From positions 1-37,320 of the forward strand of contig CASCGD010000016.1 in NCBI GenBank assembly GCA_949132985.1: a DNA stretch of 37,320 bases. The letters are read 5' to 3'. This DNA is from an uncultured Lachnospiraceae bacterium (GTDB lineage: Bacteria > Bacillota > Clostridia > Lachnospirales > Lachnospiraceae). Shown in pieces: positions 25,143 to 34,864 of the stretch. Within the stretch, counting starts at the first letter, position 1. Every line of letters starts with the position of its first letter. The position numbers and the translations under genes are program-made. The notes beneath the pieces were generated by a model, which searched no databases, was not told the DNA's origin, and saw only the letters and a program-made list of their open reading frames with translations.

Positions 25143-27647
25143 TTATCCGTTTGTCAGCGTCTTCCCGACTGATATCGTGTACGTCACAGTCACATCCTGC
25201 CCGCCCGCGATCTTATAGGTGGTGACAACGGTGATGGATCGAATATTGATCTGATCTCCCGATTTTAAAATCACCTTCGAACCAGGCTCTGCCTCCCCTG
25301 TCACAACGCACTCCGTGATGGCGCCGTTGTTCAGGCTCAGGCAGTTCTGTGCCAGCTCCAGTGCAGTCCCGCAGCTCTTTGTCGCGGTGGTGCGGTCAAT
25401 CTGTACCTCCGGCCGATCCTGCGTATCCGTCAGCGTCAATGTGGTCGCCTGCGTCTTGTAGGCCTTATCAGCCGCCGAATAGTACTGCAGTGAAATCGTG
25501 TATGTCCCTGTATCCGCTTTGCGGCATACCCCGTTATTGATATCCAACACCTGTAAATACAGGCGGTTAGACGCAGTCAGGTTTTTCACTGCCGTTGATC
25601 CGCCCAACGTCAGATCCGTCGAAAAATACTCACCGTTCTTTGTGACCGTCGCTGAAGAAAAGCTCGCATAGCTCACAAAGACACCGCCCCGATACTGTGC
25701 CAGACGCACGGTCACATACTGGTTTCCGACAACATCCTTCGACAGCGACAGATCAGCGGTCTTTTTGTCAATCTCAATCTCATAGGTAGTCTCACCGGTA
25801 ACAGGTACCGAGGATACGACAACCGTAAAGCTTGCCGTTGCCTTTTTCCCGTTACAGGTCAGCGTCAGCGTATAGGAATAAGTGCCGCTTGCGACATTGG
25901 AAGTCCGAAGCTTGATCTGGTTGTTTGCCGCGTCATAGGTCGCAATGTTTGCCTTATAGGAATTATTATTGTCCGCAATGTTTGCCGCCTCCTCGTTCAG
26001 CGGAAAATCCTCGCCGTACTGGTCGGTTGCAGTAACATCGATGTACTGGTAATACTCCGGGTTGTACACGTTAGACATGTTCACGCGATCCGTGCTCAGC
26101 TTGATCTTTTTCAGATAAGCCGCTTCCGCAATGGTCACATCATAGCTGTAAGTATACGTCTCCCCCGCATAGACAGCAGTGACAATAATCTTAACGGTTC
26201 CGTTTTTGATCGGCGTCACCTTTCCTGCCGCGCTGATAATCAAGGTATCCGGATCGGACGACTCGAAGGAAAGAGAGCTGTACTTTATTTCGCTGTCGTC
26301 CGTATCCAGCGCGCGGAAATATGTGTAGTAAGTCGTCCCGATCGATACCTTGCGGTTGTCTTTGTAGGTCACCGCAGAATAGTCCGGCGCTGACGTGGAT
26401 GTTGTCAGCGTAAAATTCGTCTTGTCCGACGTAACTGCCGCCACACAGGTAATCACGTCCGAATCGGTCAGCACCAGACTGCTGTCCGATTTACTCGTAT
26501 ACTTCAGGGTCACGGTCGCGGTCTTACCGATCGTTTTCATAAACAGTTTATTGCCATCCGTGAGATAACCGTTTGTCACCTCCGCCTCATATTCCATCTT
26601 ACCCTCGTAGACCACGGAAACATCGATACCGTTCTTATCGTAGAGCGCATATTCAATCGTTGTCTCCTTGTCAACGGTCGCCTGGCTGGTAAGGATTTCC
26701 AACTTAACCGGAGTGCCTACACTGGCCTTAAATTCCCTGGTTGTCACATCATCGGTAATCGAATAGGTCACACCGTCCTTAAAGTTCGAGAACATCGTGA
26801 TCGTCATACTTTTGCCGTCCGCGGAGAAATCCAGGCTTTTTGCAACGATATTCGCACCCGCCGCATTTGTCACGGTAAAATTATCGACCTCTAAAATGCC
26901 CCGCATGTCGCCGGAATAGGTAACCTCGATCTTGTTTGCGGCAGTCTGCCGCGCATTTACCATATAATCCACAACCTCTACAACCACCGACGCGGTCTTG
27001 ATCGCCTTCTTGCCAATCATCGCAGATGCCTTGATGGTGTAGATGCCTGCTTTCACCGGCTTAAAAACTCCTGCGCTGCTCATATATTCCGAGTAATCTT
27101 TGCCGTCCTCACCGGTCACTGTCCACTGGTTCGTACTGGTGGCATTCACCGGGGTCAGCTTGTAGCTGAATGCGTAGCTCTCGCCAACGGAAAGTACATT
27201 GTCAGCCTCTTTGGGGGCAGTGATCGTCACCTTTGTGGGCTTTACCTTGATCTTTGCCGAGGTTGAAACCGTGTACTGCAGCTTGCCCGCCTTGGAATAT
27301 ACCTTTGCGGTCAATGTGATCTTTTTATTCTTCGCAGCCGTCTTACCGTTGGTTTTTACAGTGACAATGTTGTCCATTGTGCTCTTCGCGGCAGTTTTGC
27401 TCGCTTTTTTTACACTTACATATGCCTTCCCTGCGCCTGACACGCTCCACTTTACAATCTGGCCTTTTTGGAGATTTTGCAGGGTGTAGGTATATTTCCC
27501 CTTGCCTGTCCCATTTTCATACAAACCAGTGTACGTTTTTTTGAATTTCGGCACACCTGCCGCCCTCACGGGAACCGTCGGAAGTACGGTCGCCACCAGT
27601 GCAAACACACATGCGGCTGCCAGCAGCCGCTTCATCGTTTTAAACAT
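25143..27647 (-). CDS. Secreted Ig-like surface protein (mirror copy)
   Basis: Identical reverse copy of 9674-12178: 834 residues, signal peptide with a cleavage site near residue 30, several bacterial Ig-like domains and no recognisable cell-wall anchor. Confidence 0.87.
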   Translation of the reverse strand: MFKTMKRLLAAACVFALVATVLPTVPVRAAGVPKFKKTYTGLYENGTGKGKYTYTLQNLQKGQIVKWSVSGAGKAYVSVKKASKTAAKSTMDNIVTVKTNGKTAAKNKKITLTAKVYSKAGKLQYTVSTSAKIKVKPTKVTITAPKEADNVLSVGESYAFSYKLTPVNATSTNQWTVTGEDGKDYSEYMSSAGVFKPVKAGIYTIKASAMIGKKAIKTASVVVEVVDYMVNARQTAANKIEVTYSGDMRGILEVDNFTVTNAAGANIVAKSLDFSADGKSMTITMFSNFKDGVTYSITDDVTTREFKASVGTPVKLEILTSQATVDKETTIEYALYDKNGIDVSVVYEGKMEYEAEVTNGYLTDGNKLFMKTIGKTATVTLKYTSKSDSSLVLTDSDVITCVAAVTSDKTNFTLTTSTSAPDYSAVTYKDNRKVSIGTTYYTYFRALDTDDSEIKYSSLSFESSDPDTLIISAAGKVTPIKNGTVKIIVTAVYAGETYTYSYDVTIAEAAYLKKIKLSTDRVNMSNVYNPEYYQYIDVTATDQYGEDFPLNEEAANIADNNNSYKANIATYDAANNQIKLRTSNVASGTYSYTLTLTCNGKKATASFTVVVSSVPVTGETTYEIEIDKKTADLSLSKDVVGNQYVTVRLAQYRGGVFVSYASFSSATVTKNGEYFSTDLTLGGSTAVKNLTASNRLYLQVLDINNGVCRKADTGTYTISLQYYSAADKAYKTQATTLTLTDTQDRPEVQIDRTTATKSCGTALELAQNCLSLNNGAITECVVTGEAEPGSKVILKSGDQINIRSITVVTTYKIAGGQDVTVTYTISVGKTLTNG

Positions 27648-27670
27648 TACTTATTCCTCCTTACTTTTTT

Positions 27671-27914
27671 TAATACAGTGCCCGTTCCCTCCGGACGCGG
27701 GCTTTTCGTCGGAAGGCATGCAAAAAATGCTTCGCATTTTGCCTTCCTCCTTAATGTAACGCCCGTTCCCTCCGCTCGCGGGCTTTTCGTCGGAAGGCAT
27801 GCAAGAAAATGCTTCGCATTTTGCCTTCCTCCTTAATGTAACGCCCGTTCTCTCCGCTCGCGGGCATTTCGTCGGAAGGCATGCAAAAAAATGCTTCGCA
27901 TTTTGCCTTCCTCC
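27671..27914 (-). repeat. Three tandem ~82-bp structured repeats (mirror copy)
   Basis: Mirror of 9407-9650. Units in reading order on the minus strand are 27833-27914, 27751-27832 and 27671-27750, with the same hairpins and short frames. Confidence 0.88.
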
Positions 27915-27962
27915 TCTCGCTCTTTTGTATGGCGCCTGTTCCTTAGAGACGCTATATGGCAT

Positions 27963-27992
27963 ATTTTACCACAGAAATAAGGGCGACTGCAA
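27963..27992 (-). promoter_or_regulatory. Candidate surface-protein promoter (mirror copy)
   Basis: Minus-strand TTGCAG, 18 bp, TAAAAT with an extended -10; the mirror of 9329-9358. Confidence 0.38.
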
Positions 27993-28008
27993 GGGTCGCC
28001 CTTTATTT
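27975..28008 (-). terminator. Terminator after the DUF5107/TPR gene (mirror copy)
   Basis: Mirror of 9313-9346; AAGGGCGAC/GTCGCCCTT stem with a T-rich tail on the minus strand. Confidence 0.78.
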
Positions 28009-28044
28009 GACTGAAAGTTTATTTTGCGCACAAATGATTTCCAC

Positions 28045-31000
28045 TTATTGCTGTCGCTTCAGCTCGCCGAGCAAAATCCGGCAATTCAAATGAAACGGAT
28101 CGATGTGTAAGGTCTCTTCAAAGAATTTCACCGCTTCATCCTTTTTTCCAAGTCCCAGATTTCCAAGTCCCATCACATAATTGCAATGCGCCTTGTTTTT
28201 CCGTGTAAAATCTTCTTCATAAATCATTAAATCCGGCAGGGAAACAGCAAAGTAGTCAATCTTTACTTCATCGCACACATGCTGTTCGCCAAAATCGATC
28301 AGCCTGTACATCATGCGATTGCCATCTTTCTGCAAGCCCAGCTTATAACAGGCGAGCCCCTGATACAAAATCATATCTGCGGGCTGGTCGTTGTAATACA
28401 TCGTGCCTGCGACCTCGTTTGAACCTTCAAGAGCCTGCCGAAAGCATTTCCCTGCTTCCTCGGCTTCCCCCAGGAGCTCCTCTGTCAGCCCGAGATAATA
28501 GTATATATTGTTATCCCGGCACCCTTCCAGCTTGCCCTCTCCAAGATTTTCAGGATAAACCAGAGCGCGCTGCAAAAGCTCCTTTGCCTGTGCATATTCC
28601 TTCCGGCGCAGCTTTTCCTTCGCCATCTCAACCAGTGCTGCAATATACTGAGCCGCGGCCTTTCCTTCGCCACCCTCCCACGGGTGCAGCTTTCTGGATT
28701 GCAGAAGAGCATATGCCTCTTCGTAATTCCCGACCAGGTTTTGCAGAGTTACATACTCGATAAACGCATCGTCCCGCTCGAGAGCCGTCTCCTTATATGC
28801 CTCATAATGTGCAAGCCGCTCCTTCACAGACACTCCGAGCTTTTTGTAGAGCTGATCCAGCTCAAAGAAGATTCTGGCATCCCCTGTATCCAGCTCAAGC
28901 GCCCGCTCCATAACAGCCCTGGCCTCAGCTTTCCTGTCCAAATGATTATAATAGGCGAGTGAAAGATTTCTGTAGGCCGTCGGAAAACGGTCATTATTTT
29001 TTACACATGTTTCCCAGCAGGCAGCGGCTTTTTCATACTGTTTTTTATCGTAATAGAGGTTGCCCAGATAATACCATGAAAATGCAGCATGTTGCACCAC
29101 GGCACCGCAGTCAGTCAGCACGGCAATATCTTCCAGCTCATTCGGGAAACAGCAGTAGGAATCCTGTGCTTCTGCCAGAAGATACTGTTGCGCCACCTCT
29201 GTATCTGATTTTCCCGACTGTTTCATATAATATGCTTTGTAATACTCATTCAGTGCCGCCTCCGCCGGACATGCACAAAGAATCTTTTCCGCCTCTGCAT
29301 AAAAACCGCATTCTGCATAATCTCTCGCCAGCCGCAGATATGCCTCTGCATTGCCGCGGAGACAAGTCGAAAGAACACGCTTTTCTTTTTCCAGCGTCTC
29401 CCCCTCTAAATAGTCAAGTGCTTCCCATCTGCTCACGTAATCAAACGGATCAATCTGCAAATTTTCTTTTATCCAGCTGCATGCGGCTTCTCTTCTATCA
29501 AGCATTCGCAGAATTACCGCTTTGATGCCCCTTGCCTTTACATTGTGCCAGTTTTTCACCAGCCCTTTTTCTATCAGGTATAACGCGTTTTCATATTCCT
29601 CTTTACCGCAGGCGATTGCAGCCAGATAGTAAAAGCTCATCTCCTGCTGCTCACTGCTCCATGTCGCCTTATAAAATGCGTCGTAGGCACTTTCATATTT
29701 CTTTTGGTAAAACAGACTAAGTCCCAGTTTATAATATCCCTCACTATCGTACGGATTCGGATTCTTCCATGTGGCGCGTCTGACTGCCCTGCGAAAATAC
29801 GGTTCACACTCCTCAAATAAGCCTCTAGCGAGCAGCAACGAGCCATACGCAATATTCGTTCTGATATCTCCCGGATCTCTCTTTAAACCTTCCAGATAAT
29901 ATTTGTCCGGCAAACAGGTGGCATGCCGGTACTGTTCGATATGCTGCCCAGTCAGATAAAGTTCCTCTACCGTAACAATTTCCTGCGGTTCCTTTGCCGC
30001 TTTCGCCGGCTCCGGCAGCTTTGGAATATCCCGCACAAGCGGTGTAAAGGAAACCAGCTCCTTTCCTTCCCGACTGCGCACCGACACCGTATATTCCTGC
30101 GCTCTGCCTCCGTTTAACTTAGCGATTCCCTGATAAGTATGTACCGGATCAAGATCCGCCGTGTCCCTGAAAACAACTTCTCCGTTGCGGGTAATCACAA
30201 TTTCCGCCTCTTTCCGGGGGCTTGTCGCGTACACCACAATCTCTGCCCTGCCATCCGAAACCGTAAAGTTTACCGCCGCCTCAATCGTGGCATTTTTTAC
30301 ATCTCCCACTGCTTTATACGGCATAAAATACTGCTTGAAAACCTTCTCCTCAAAAGGCTTTAGCCACGTAAAATCCGGCTGGTTATCCGTAAAAACGCCT
30401 GTCATCAGCTCAATATAAGGCCCGTCCTCGTCCGTCAGGTTTCTGTCCCAGCGTTTTCCGAAATCGCCGCATCCCCATGTCCATTGCTTTTTTCCGGGCG
30501 ATACATGATGGTCAGCCACATGGAGCACCCCGGCTCCCACACCAAAGTCGTAACCGCCTACAAAATCAAAATCAGATTTTTCCGCCATATAGGAGGTCGG
30601 AACCGGTAGATTCTTATATCTGGAAATATCCACGCCCTCGCTGTAATCATGCTTATAATAAGTCCCTGTCGCAATCGGAAACCGCGACACATCCCGTTTG
30701 CCATGATCCATCACCGCGTGAACATCCGGCGGAAAAATAGATTTTGTATGATCATTGACAGGTACTGCCGGATTCGCCCACCAGAGAAATGTCTGCGGCA
30801 TATTTGTCCGATTGTAAAGCTGTCCGGTAATCTCCAGATACGCCTTCCCCGGATATAACGTGAACTTGGCAATCCCCTTTGTCCCATACATCCGGTCCGT
30901 ATCATTGACCAGCACCGACTTTGAACCGTCCTCGTGCTCCTGCAGCATGCAGTCCACCGGCATATAAGTTGTCGGCCTGTGATGCTGCGGCCAGTTAAAC

Positions 31001-31356
31001 TCTATTCCGCCACTGATCCACGGACCGAGCAGACCAACCAAAGCCGGCTTTATTACATGGTTATAGTAGACAAAATCATAACCGTTTGTTTTATCATAGG
31101 CTCTCTGAATTCTTCCCCCCAGCTCCGGCAGAATCATAATTTTTAAATATTCATTTTCCAGATAAACCGCCTGATATTTTTGATCGGTTTTTTCATCATA
31201 TATTTTTTCAATAACAGGGTACGGGTATACCTTCCCGCTGCTGCCCTGATACACTCTTTTTTCTAAAAACATGGGATTTTTGTTCGGCTTTCCAACGCCG
31301 TATGTCGGAATCATCACCGTCTCCTCCCATACCCTTACTGTCTCCACTTCTTTCAT
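28045..31356 (-). CDS. DUF5107 / tetratricopeptide-repeat protein (mirror copy)
   Basis: Identical reverse copy of 5965-9276: 1103 residues, N-terminal DUF5107 mutarotase-like region, C-terminal TPR helices, no signal peptide. Confidence 0.87.
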   Translation of the reverse strand: MKEVETVRVWEETVMIPTYGVGKPNKNPMFLEKRVYQGSSGKVYPYPVIEKIYDEKTDQKYQAVYLENEYLKIMILPELGGRIQRAYDKTNGYDFVYYNHVIKPALVGLLGPWISGGIEFNWPQHHRPTTYMPVDCMLQEHEDGSKSVLVNDTDRMYGTKGIAKFTLYPGKAYLEITGQLYNRTNMPQTFLWWANPAVPVNDHTKSIFPPDVHAVMDHGKRDVSRFPIATGTYYKHDYSEGVDISRYKNLPVPTSYMAEKSDFDFVGGYDFGVGAGVLHVADHHVSPGKKQWTWGCGDFGKRWDRNLTDEDGPYIELMTGVFTDNQPDFTWLKPFEEKVFKQYFMPYKAVGDVKNATIEAAVNFTVSDGRAEIVVYATSPRKEAEIVITRNGEVVFRDTADLDPVHTYQGIAKLNGGRAQEYTVSVRSREGKELVSFTPLVRDIPKLPEPAKAAKEPQEIVTVEELYLTGQHIEQYRHATCLPDKYYLEGLKRDPGDIRTNIAYGSLLLARGLFEECEPYFRRAVRRATWKNPNPYDSEGYYKLGLSLFYQKKYESAYDAFYKATWSSEQQEMSFYYLAAIACGKEEYENALYLIEKGLVKNWHNVKARGIKAVILRMLDRREAACSWIKENLQIDPFDYVSRWEALDYLEGETLEKEKRVLSTCLRGNAEAYLRLARDYAECGFYAEAEKILCACPAEAALNEYYKAYYMKQSGKSDTEVAQQYLLAEAQDSYCCFPNELEDIAVLTDCGAVVQHAAFSWYYLGNLYYDKKQYEKAAACWETCVKNNDRFPTAYRNLSLAYYNHLDRKAEARAVMERALELDTGDARIFFELDQLYKKLGVSVKERLAHYEAYKETALERDDAFIEYVTLQNLVGNYEEAYALLQSRKLHPWEGGEGKAAAQYIAALVEMAKEKLRRKEYAQAKELLQRALVYPENLGEGKLEGCRDNNIYYYLGLTEELLGEAEEAGKCFRQALEGSNEVAGTMYYNDQPADMILYQGLACYKLGLQKDGNRMMYRLIDFGEQHVCDEVKIDYFAVSLPDLMIYEEDFTRKNKAHCNYVMGLGNLGLGKKDEAVKFFEETLHIDPFHLNCRILLGELKRQQ

Positions 31357-31483
31357 GCGAAACCTCCTTTATCTGTTAAATATGACTTTGCCCAACCTGT
31401 TTCTTCTTCCCTGATTTTAACGAAATAATTTGAAAAATCATTACTGTTGCTTGCCCGCTTATTTTAAAAAATTGCTCTATTTA

Positions 31484-31512
31484 TTGACACGAATTTTTTC
31501 TCATTCTATACT
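31484..31512 (+). promoter_or_regulatory. AraC-family gene promoter (mirror copy)
   Basis: TTGACA (31484-31489), 17 bp, TATACT (31507-31512); the mirror of 5809-5837. Confidence 0.8.
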
Positions 31513-31574
31513 TAAAACAGATACATTCCCAATTCTGCCGCCCGGGCAGCCTTTGCCCAGAAAGGACCACACTC

Positions 31575-32420
31575 ATGCACCCCATCGATATTGGTTGCAC
31601 AAAAAAATCCACCGTTTTCTTTTATACCCCCGGTGAAACCTCAAAACAGGTTTTCTTTTACCCCCTGTGTGCCGGACACTATTTCTGTACAAAAGAATAT
31701 CTTGTACAGAGAAATAACTATAACAGCTTTCTCCTGATTTATGTAAAAAAGGGCGCAGGCTATTTATATGTCGACAACAAAAAACATCTGTTCCACGAAG
31801 AAGATGTCGTGCTCGTGGACTGCTACAAGCCGCATATGTATGGAACAACCAGAGACAGCGAAATTCTCTGGACGCATTTCGATGGTTCCACCAGCAGGGA
31901 ATATGTCCAGACAATCTTCAGCAATGCGGGACCTGTCTGCTCGGTGCGAAATCTTATCTCCTTCGAAAAAGATTTAAACCGAATTCTTCTAATGCTTAGC
32001 TCCGGTTCCATAAATGACGCGCTATGTTCTTATTATATTGTGAAAATTCTGACAGATCTTATCCTGTGCAGTACAAAGACCCTTGAGGAAGACACACGCC
32101 CCATTACCGAGGATATTATCTCGTATATCAATGAGAATATCCGGGAACGACTCACATTAGAAGATCTGGCAAATAAAGCCGGTCTCAGCCCATTTTACTT
32201 CACACGCCTTTTCAAAAAAGAAACCGGCTATACACCGCATGAATATATCGTCGTCAGCAGAATCAATATTGCCAAATTCTACCTGAAAAGCACAACCTCA
32301 TCGATCAAGGAAATATGCTTTAGCAGCGGTTTTTCTTCGGAAAGCAGTTTTTGTACTACTTTCCGAAAAATGTGCGGCATGACACCCACCGAATACCGGG
32401 ATAACAACTATGATGCCTGA
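31575..32420 (+). CDS. AraC-family transcriptional regulator (mirror copy)
   Basis: Identical reverse copy of 4901-5746: 281 residues, cupin-type sensor plus two C-terminal helix-turn-helix motifs, AGAAAGGA before ATG 31575. Confidence 0.9.
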   Translation: MHPIDIGCTKKSTVFFYTPGETSKQVFFYPLCAGHYFCTKEYLVQRNNYNSFLLIYVKKGAGYLYVDNKKHLFHEEDVVLVDCYKPHMYGTTRDSEILWTHFDGSTSREYVQTIFSNAGPVCSVRNLISFEKDLNRILLMLSSGSINDALCSYYIVKILTDLILCSTKTLEEDTRPITEDIISYINENIRERLTLEDLANKAGLSPFYFTRLFKKETGYTPHEYIVVSRINIAKFYLKSTTSSIKEICFSSGFSSESSFCTTFRKMCGMTPTEYRDNNYDA

Positions 32421-32426
32421 TTGATT

Positions 32427-32966
32427 TCAGATATGCGAAAGCTCTATTTCGTATTTGCCCATGCTGCATAAATCCAACGGCAGATACCTACTTTCCGTTA
32501 CGTAGAAGGAGGGGCAAATACCATCCCTGTCAAAAATACCCTCCCCGTGAGGAATCTCTTTTTTCATTACAAAAAAGCTGACCTCGGGATCATTGTATTT
32601 TGCCTTTAACAGATAAAAATCTTCCGCCTCAAGTGTTTCTTCGCGGACTTTTTCCTGAAATTGCGCGAGAGGCATCCGTGCGACGAGGATATACATCGGC
32701 TTTGCCTCGTTATCGCCAATCAGCCAGAATTCCTCCTGATCCGGATGTGTCCCGAAGCCCGGAAAGCCCTCGCGGTTTACGGTCAGCGCAATCAGTCGAT
32801 GCGGGCCATAGCCTTCCCGTCCTTCATACAAATCCGCAAACCATGTATTTCCATAAGGGGTCTCGATATCATGTTTATGCGGTGCAAGCCGCACAATCAG
32901 CCCCTCCTCTTCCATTGACTCCATCAGCTCTTTTGTCATCTCTCTTACCGGTACTTTTAATTTCAT
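32427..32966 (-). CDS. Small cupin-like protein (mirror copy)
   Basis: Identical reverse copy of 4355-4894: 179 residues, soluble, with the GTHPDQEEFWLIGD cupin-like segment; family not recognised. Confidence 0.77.
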   Translation of the reverse strand: MKLKVPVREMTKELMESMEEEGLIVRLAPHKHDIETPYGNTWFADLYEGREGYGPHRLIALTVNREGFPGFGTHPDQEEFWLIGDNEAKPMYILVARMPLAQFQEKVREETLEAEDFYLLKAKYNDPEVSFFVMKKEIPHGEGIFDRDGICPSFYVTESRYLPLDLCSMGKYEIELSHI

Positions 32967-32970
32967 AAGC

Positions 32971-33909
32971 TCAACTCTCCTTCATCTGTGTTCTTCTCTG
33001 TATAATAATTACTACCAGAACAATCGCTCCCATAACGATCTGCTGTACATATGTATTGACATTTCCCTGCAAATTAATGATATTTCCAATTAATGCCGTA
33101 ATCAGCACGCCGGACAGAGTCTTCCAGACACCGCCCACGCCCCCGGAGAGAAGCGTGCCGCCGATTGCCACAGCCGCCACTGCGTCCATTTCCCAGCCGG
33201 TTCCGGAAAGCGGCTGCCCTGCCCCCAGCCTGGAGCAGAGAATCACACCGGCCAGCCCGGAAAACGCCCCCGTCAGTACATAGGCAATCGCTTTGTTCCT
33301 CGCCACTTTAATACCCATCATTTTGGCCGCATCTTCATTACCGCCAATGGCATACAGACTTCTTCCAAACGAAGTTCTTTGGCAGACAAATCCCATAATT
33401 ACCAGCACCAGGGCTAAAATAAGAACCGGAATCGGTATCCCGTACAAATATCCCCTTCCGAGGATGGCGAAACTCGCAGCATGCTCCGATACGGAAATTG
33501 ATTTGATGTCCGTAATAATATAGGCAATTCCCCTCACTGCCATCTGAACTGCCAACGTCGCAATGAAAGGAACAATTTTCAACCTCGCAATGATAAACCC
33601 ATTCACCGCCCCAATAAAAATGCCCGCCAGAACCGGAACAAAAATAGCCAGAAAAACACTCTTTTCCGTCAGCATCGCCGAGAGAACCGCCGCAAGAGCC
33701 ACCGTAGCCCCCACCGAAAGATCAATTCCTGCCGTAAGAATGACGCAGGTCATTCCGATCGAGATGAGTCCGATCATGCTCATCTGCCTTAACACATTAA
33801 ACGCATTGGTAGTACTGAAAAATTTATCACCGTAAATAATGGAGGGAACAACGATCAATACAAGTATGGCAATCCACGAACCGCCGATTTTTAATTTATT
33901 TTTTAACAT
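32971..33909 (-). CDS. Sugar ABC permease 2, YjfF-like (mirror copy)
   Basis: Identical reverse copy of 3412-4350: 312 residues, BPD_transp_2 family, second membrane subunit of the importer. Confidence 0.9.
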   Translation of the reverse strand: MLKNKLKIGGSWIAILVLIVVPSIIYGDKFFSTTNAFNVLRQMSMIGLISIGMTCVILTAGIDLSVGATVALAAVLSAMLTEKSVFLAIFVPVLAGIFIGAVNGFIIARLKIVPFIATLAVQMAVRGIAYIITDIKSISVSEHAASFAILGRGYLYGIPIPVLILALVLVIMGFVCQRTSFGRSLYAIGGNEDAAKMMGIKVARNKAIAYVLTGAFSGLAGVILCSRLGAGQPLSGTGWEMDAVAAVAIGGTLLSGGVGGVWKTLSGVLITALIGNIINLQGNVNTYVQQIVMGAIVLVVIIIQRRTQMKES

Positions 33910-33919
33910 ACCCGCCTCC

Positions 33920-34864
33920 CTATGATTCTTTCTCTTTCTGTAAGTACAATGCGATAATGATGATAACCGATTTAATGACCAATGCATATGCATAGAAAAT
34001 ATTGTTCATGTTCATCATCGTCGTAATAAGCTGCATCACAAGCGCACCAACCAGCGTTCCCCATACGACTGCCCTGCCGCCGCTCATGGAGGTCCCGCCG
34101 ATCGCCACTGCGGCGATACAATCCAGTTCTACATTGAGGCCGATGTTATTGGGATCTGCGGAACACATACGCAGCGTTTCGAGCGATGCCGCAAAGCCTG
34201 CCAGAAACGCGCACAAAACATAAATTCCAACCAGGACAAGGGTGGTTCGCAATCCCATCAGCTTTGATGCCGTTTTATTGTCTCCGATTGCCTGGACATA
34301 AAGTCCAAAATTTGTTTTTTTAACAATAAAAGCAGCTGCCAGCACCACCAGCAAAATAAAAACGATCTGAATCGGAACAACTCCCCCGATTCGATATGTA
34401 CCAATTGCAGAATATTTATTGCCGTAAAAAGAAATTACTACTCCGTTATTAAACTGCTGCGCAATTCCTCTTCCTGAAATCATCAAAATCAAGCTGGCAA
34501 CGATCGGCTGAAAATCAAATACGCCAATAAGAATCCCGTTAAACGCTCCGAAAATGCAGGATGCAAAAAGTGCTGCCAAAAGCGAGACTCCAAAGCTCAT
34601 CTCATATTCAATCAGAAGCTTTGCAAATATAATGGATGCCAGTGCCATTGTGGAGCCGACTGAAATATCGATGCCGCCCGTGGCAATTACGAGTGTCATA
34701 CCCATCGAAATGACGATAACAGAAAACGCCTGTATCAATATATTCCACATCGTATTGATATGTAAAAAATTTGGTGTAACAATCGCATTGATTACCACCA
34801 TGAGTATCAGCACAATCAAAGCACCGTACTTCCTGCTGATTTCTCCAAGCTGTTCCCTATTCAC
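33920..34864 (-). CDS. Sugar ABC permease 1, YtfT-like (mirror copy)
   Basis: Identical reverse copy of 2457-3401: 314 residues starting at GTG 34864, overlapping the mirrored ATPase stop by 8 bp. Confidence 0.9.
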   Translation of the reverse strand: MNREQLGEISRKYGALIVLILMVVINAIVTPNFLHINTMWNILIQAFSVIVISMGMTLVIATGGIDISVGSTMALASIIFAKLLIEYEMSFGVSLLAALFASCIFGAFNGILIGVFDFQPIVASLILMISGRGIAQQFNNGVVISFYGNKYSAIGTYRIGGVVPIQIVFILLVVLAAAFIVKKTNFGLYVQAIGDNKTASKLMGLRTTLVLVGIYVLCAFLAGFAASLETLRMCSADPNNIGLNVELDCIAAVAIGGTSMSGGRAVVWGTLVGALVMQLITTMMNMNNIFYAYALVIKSVIIIIALYLQKEKES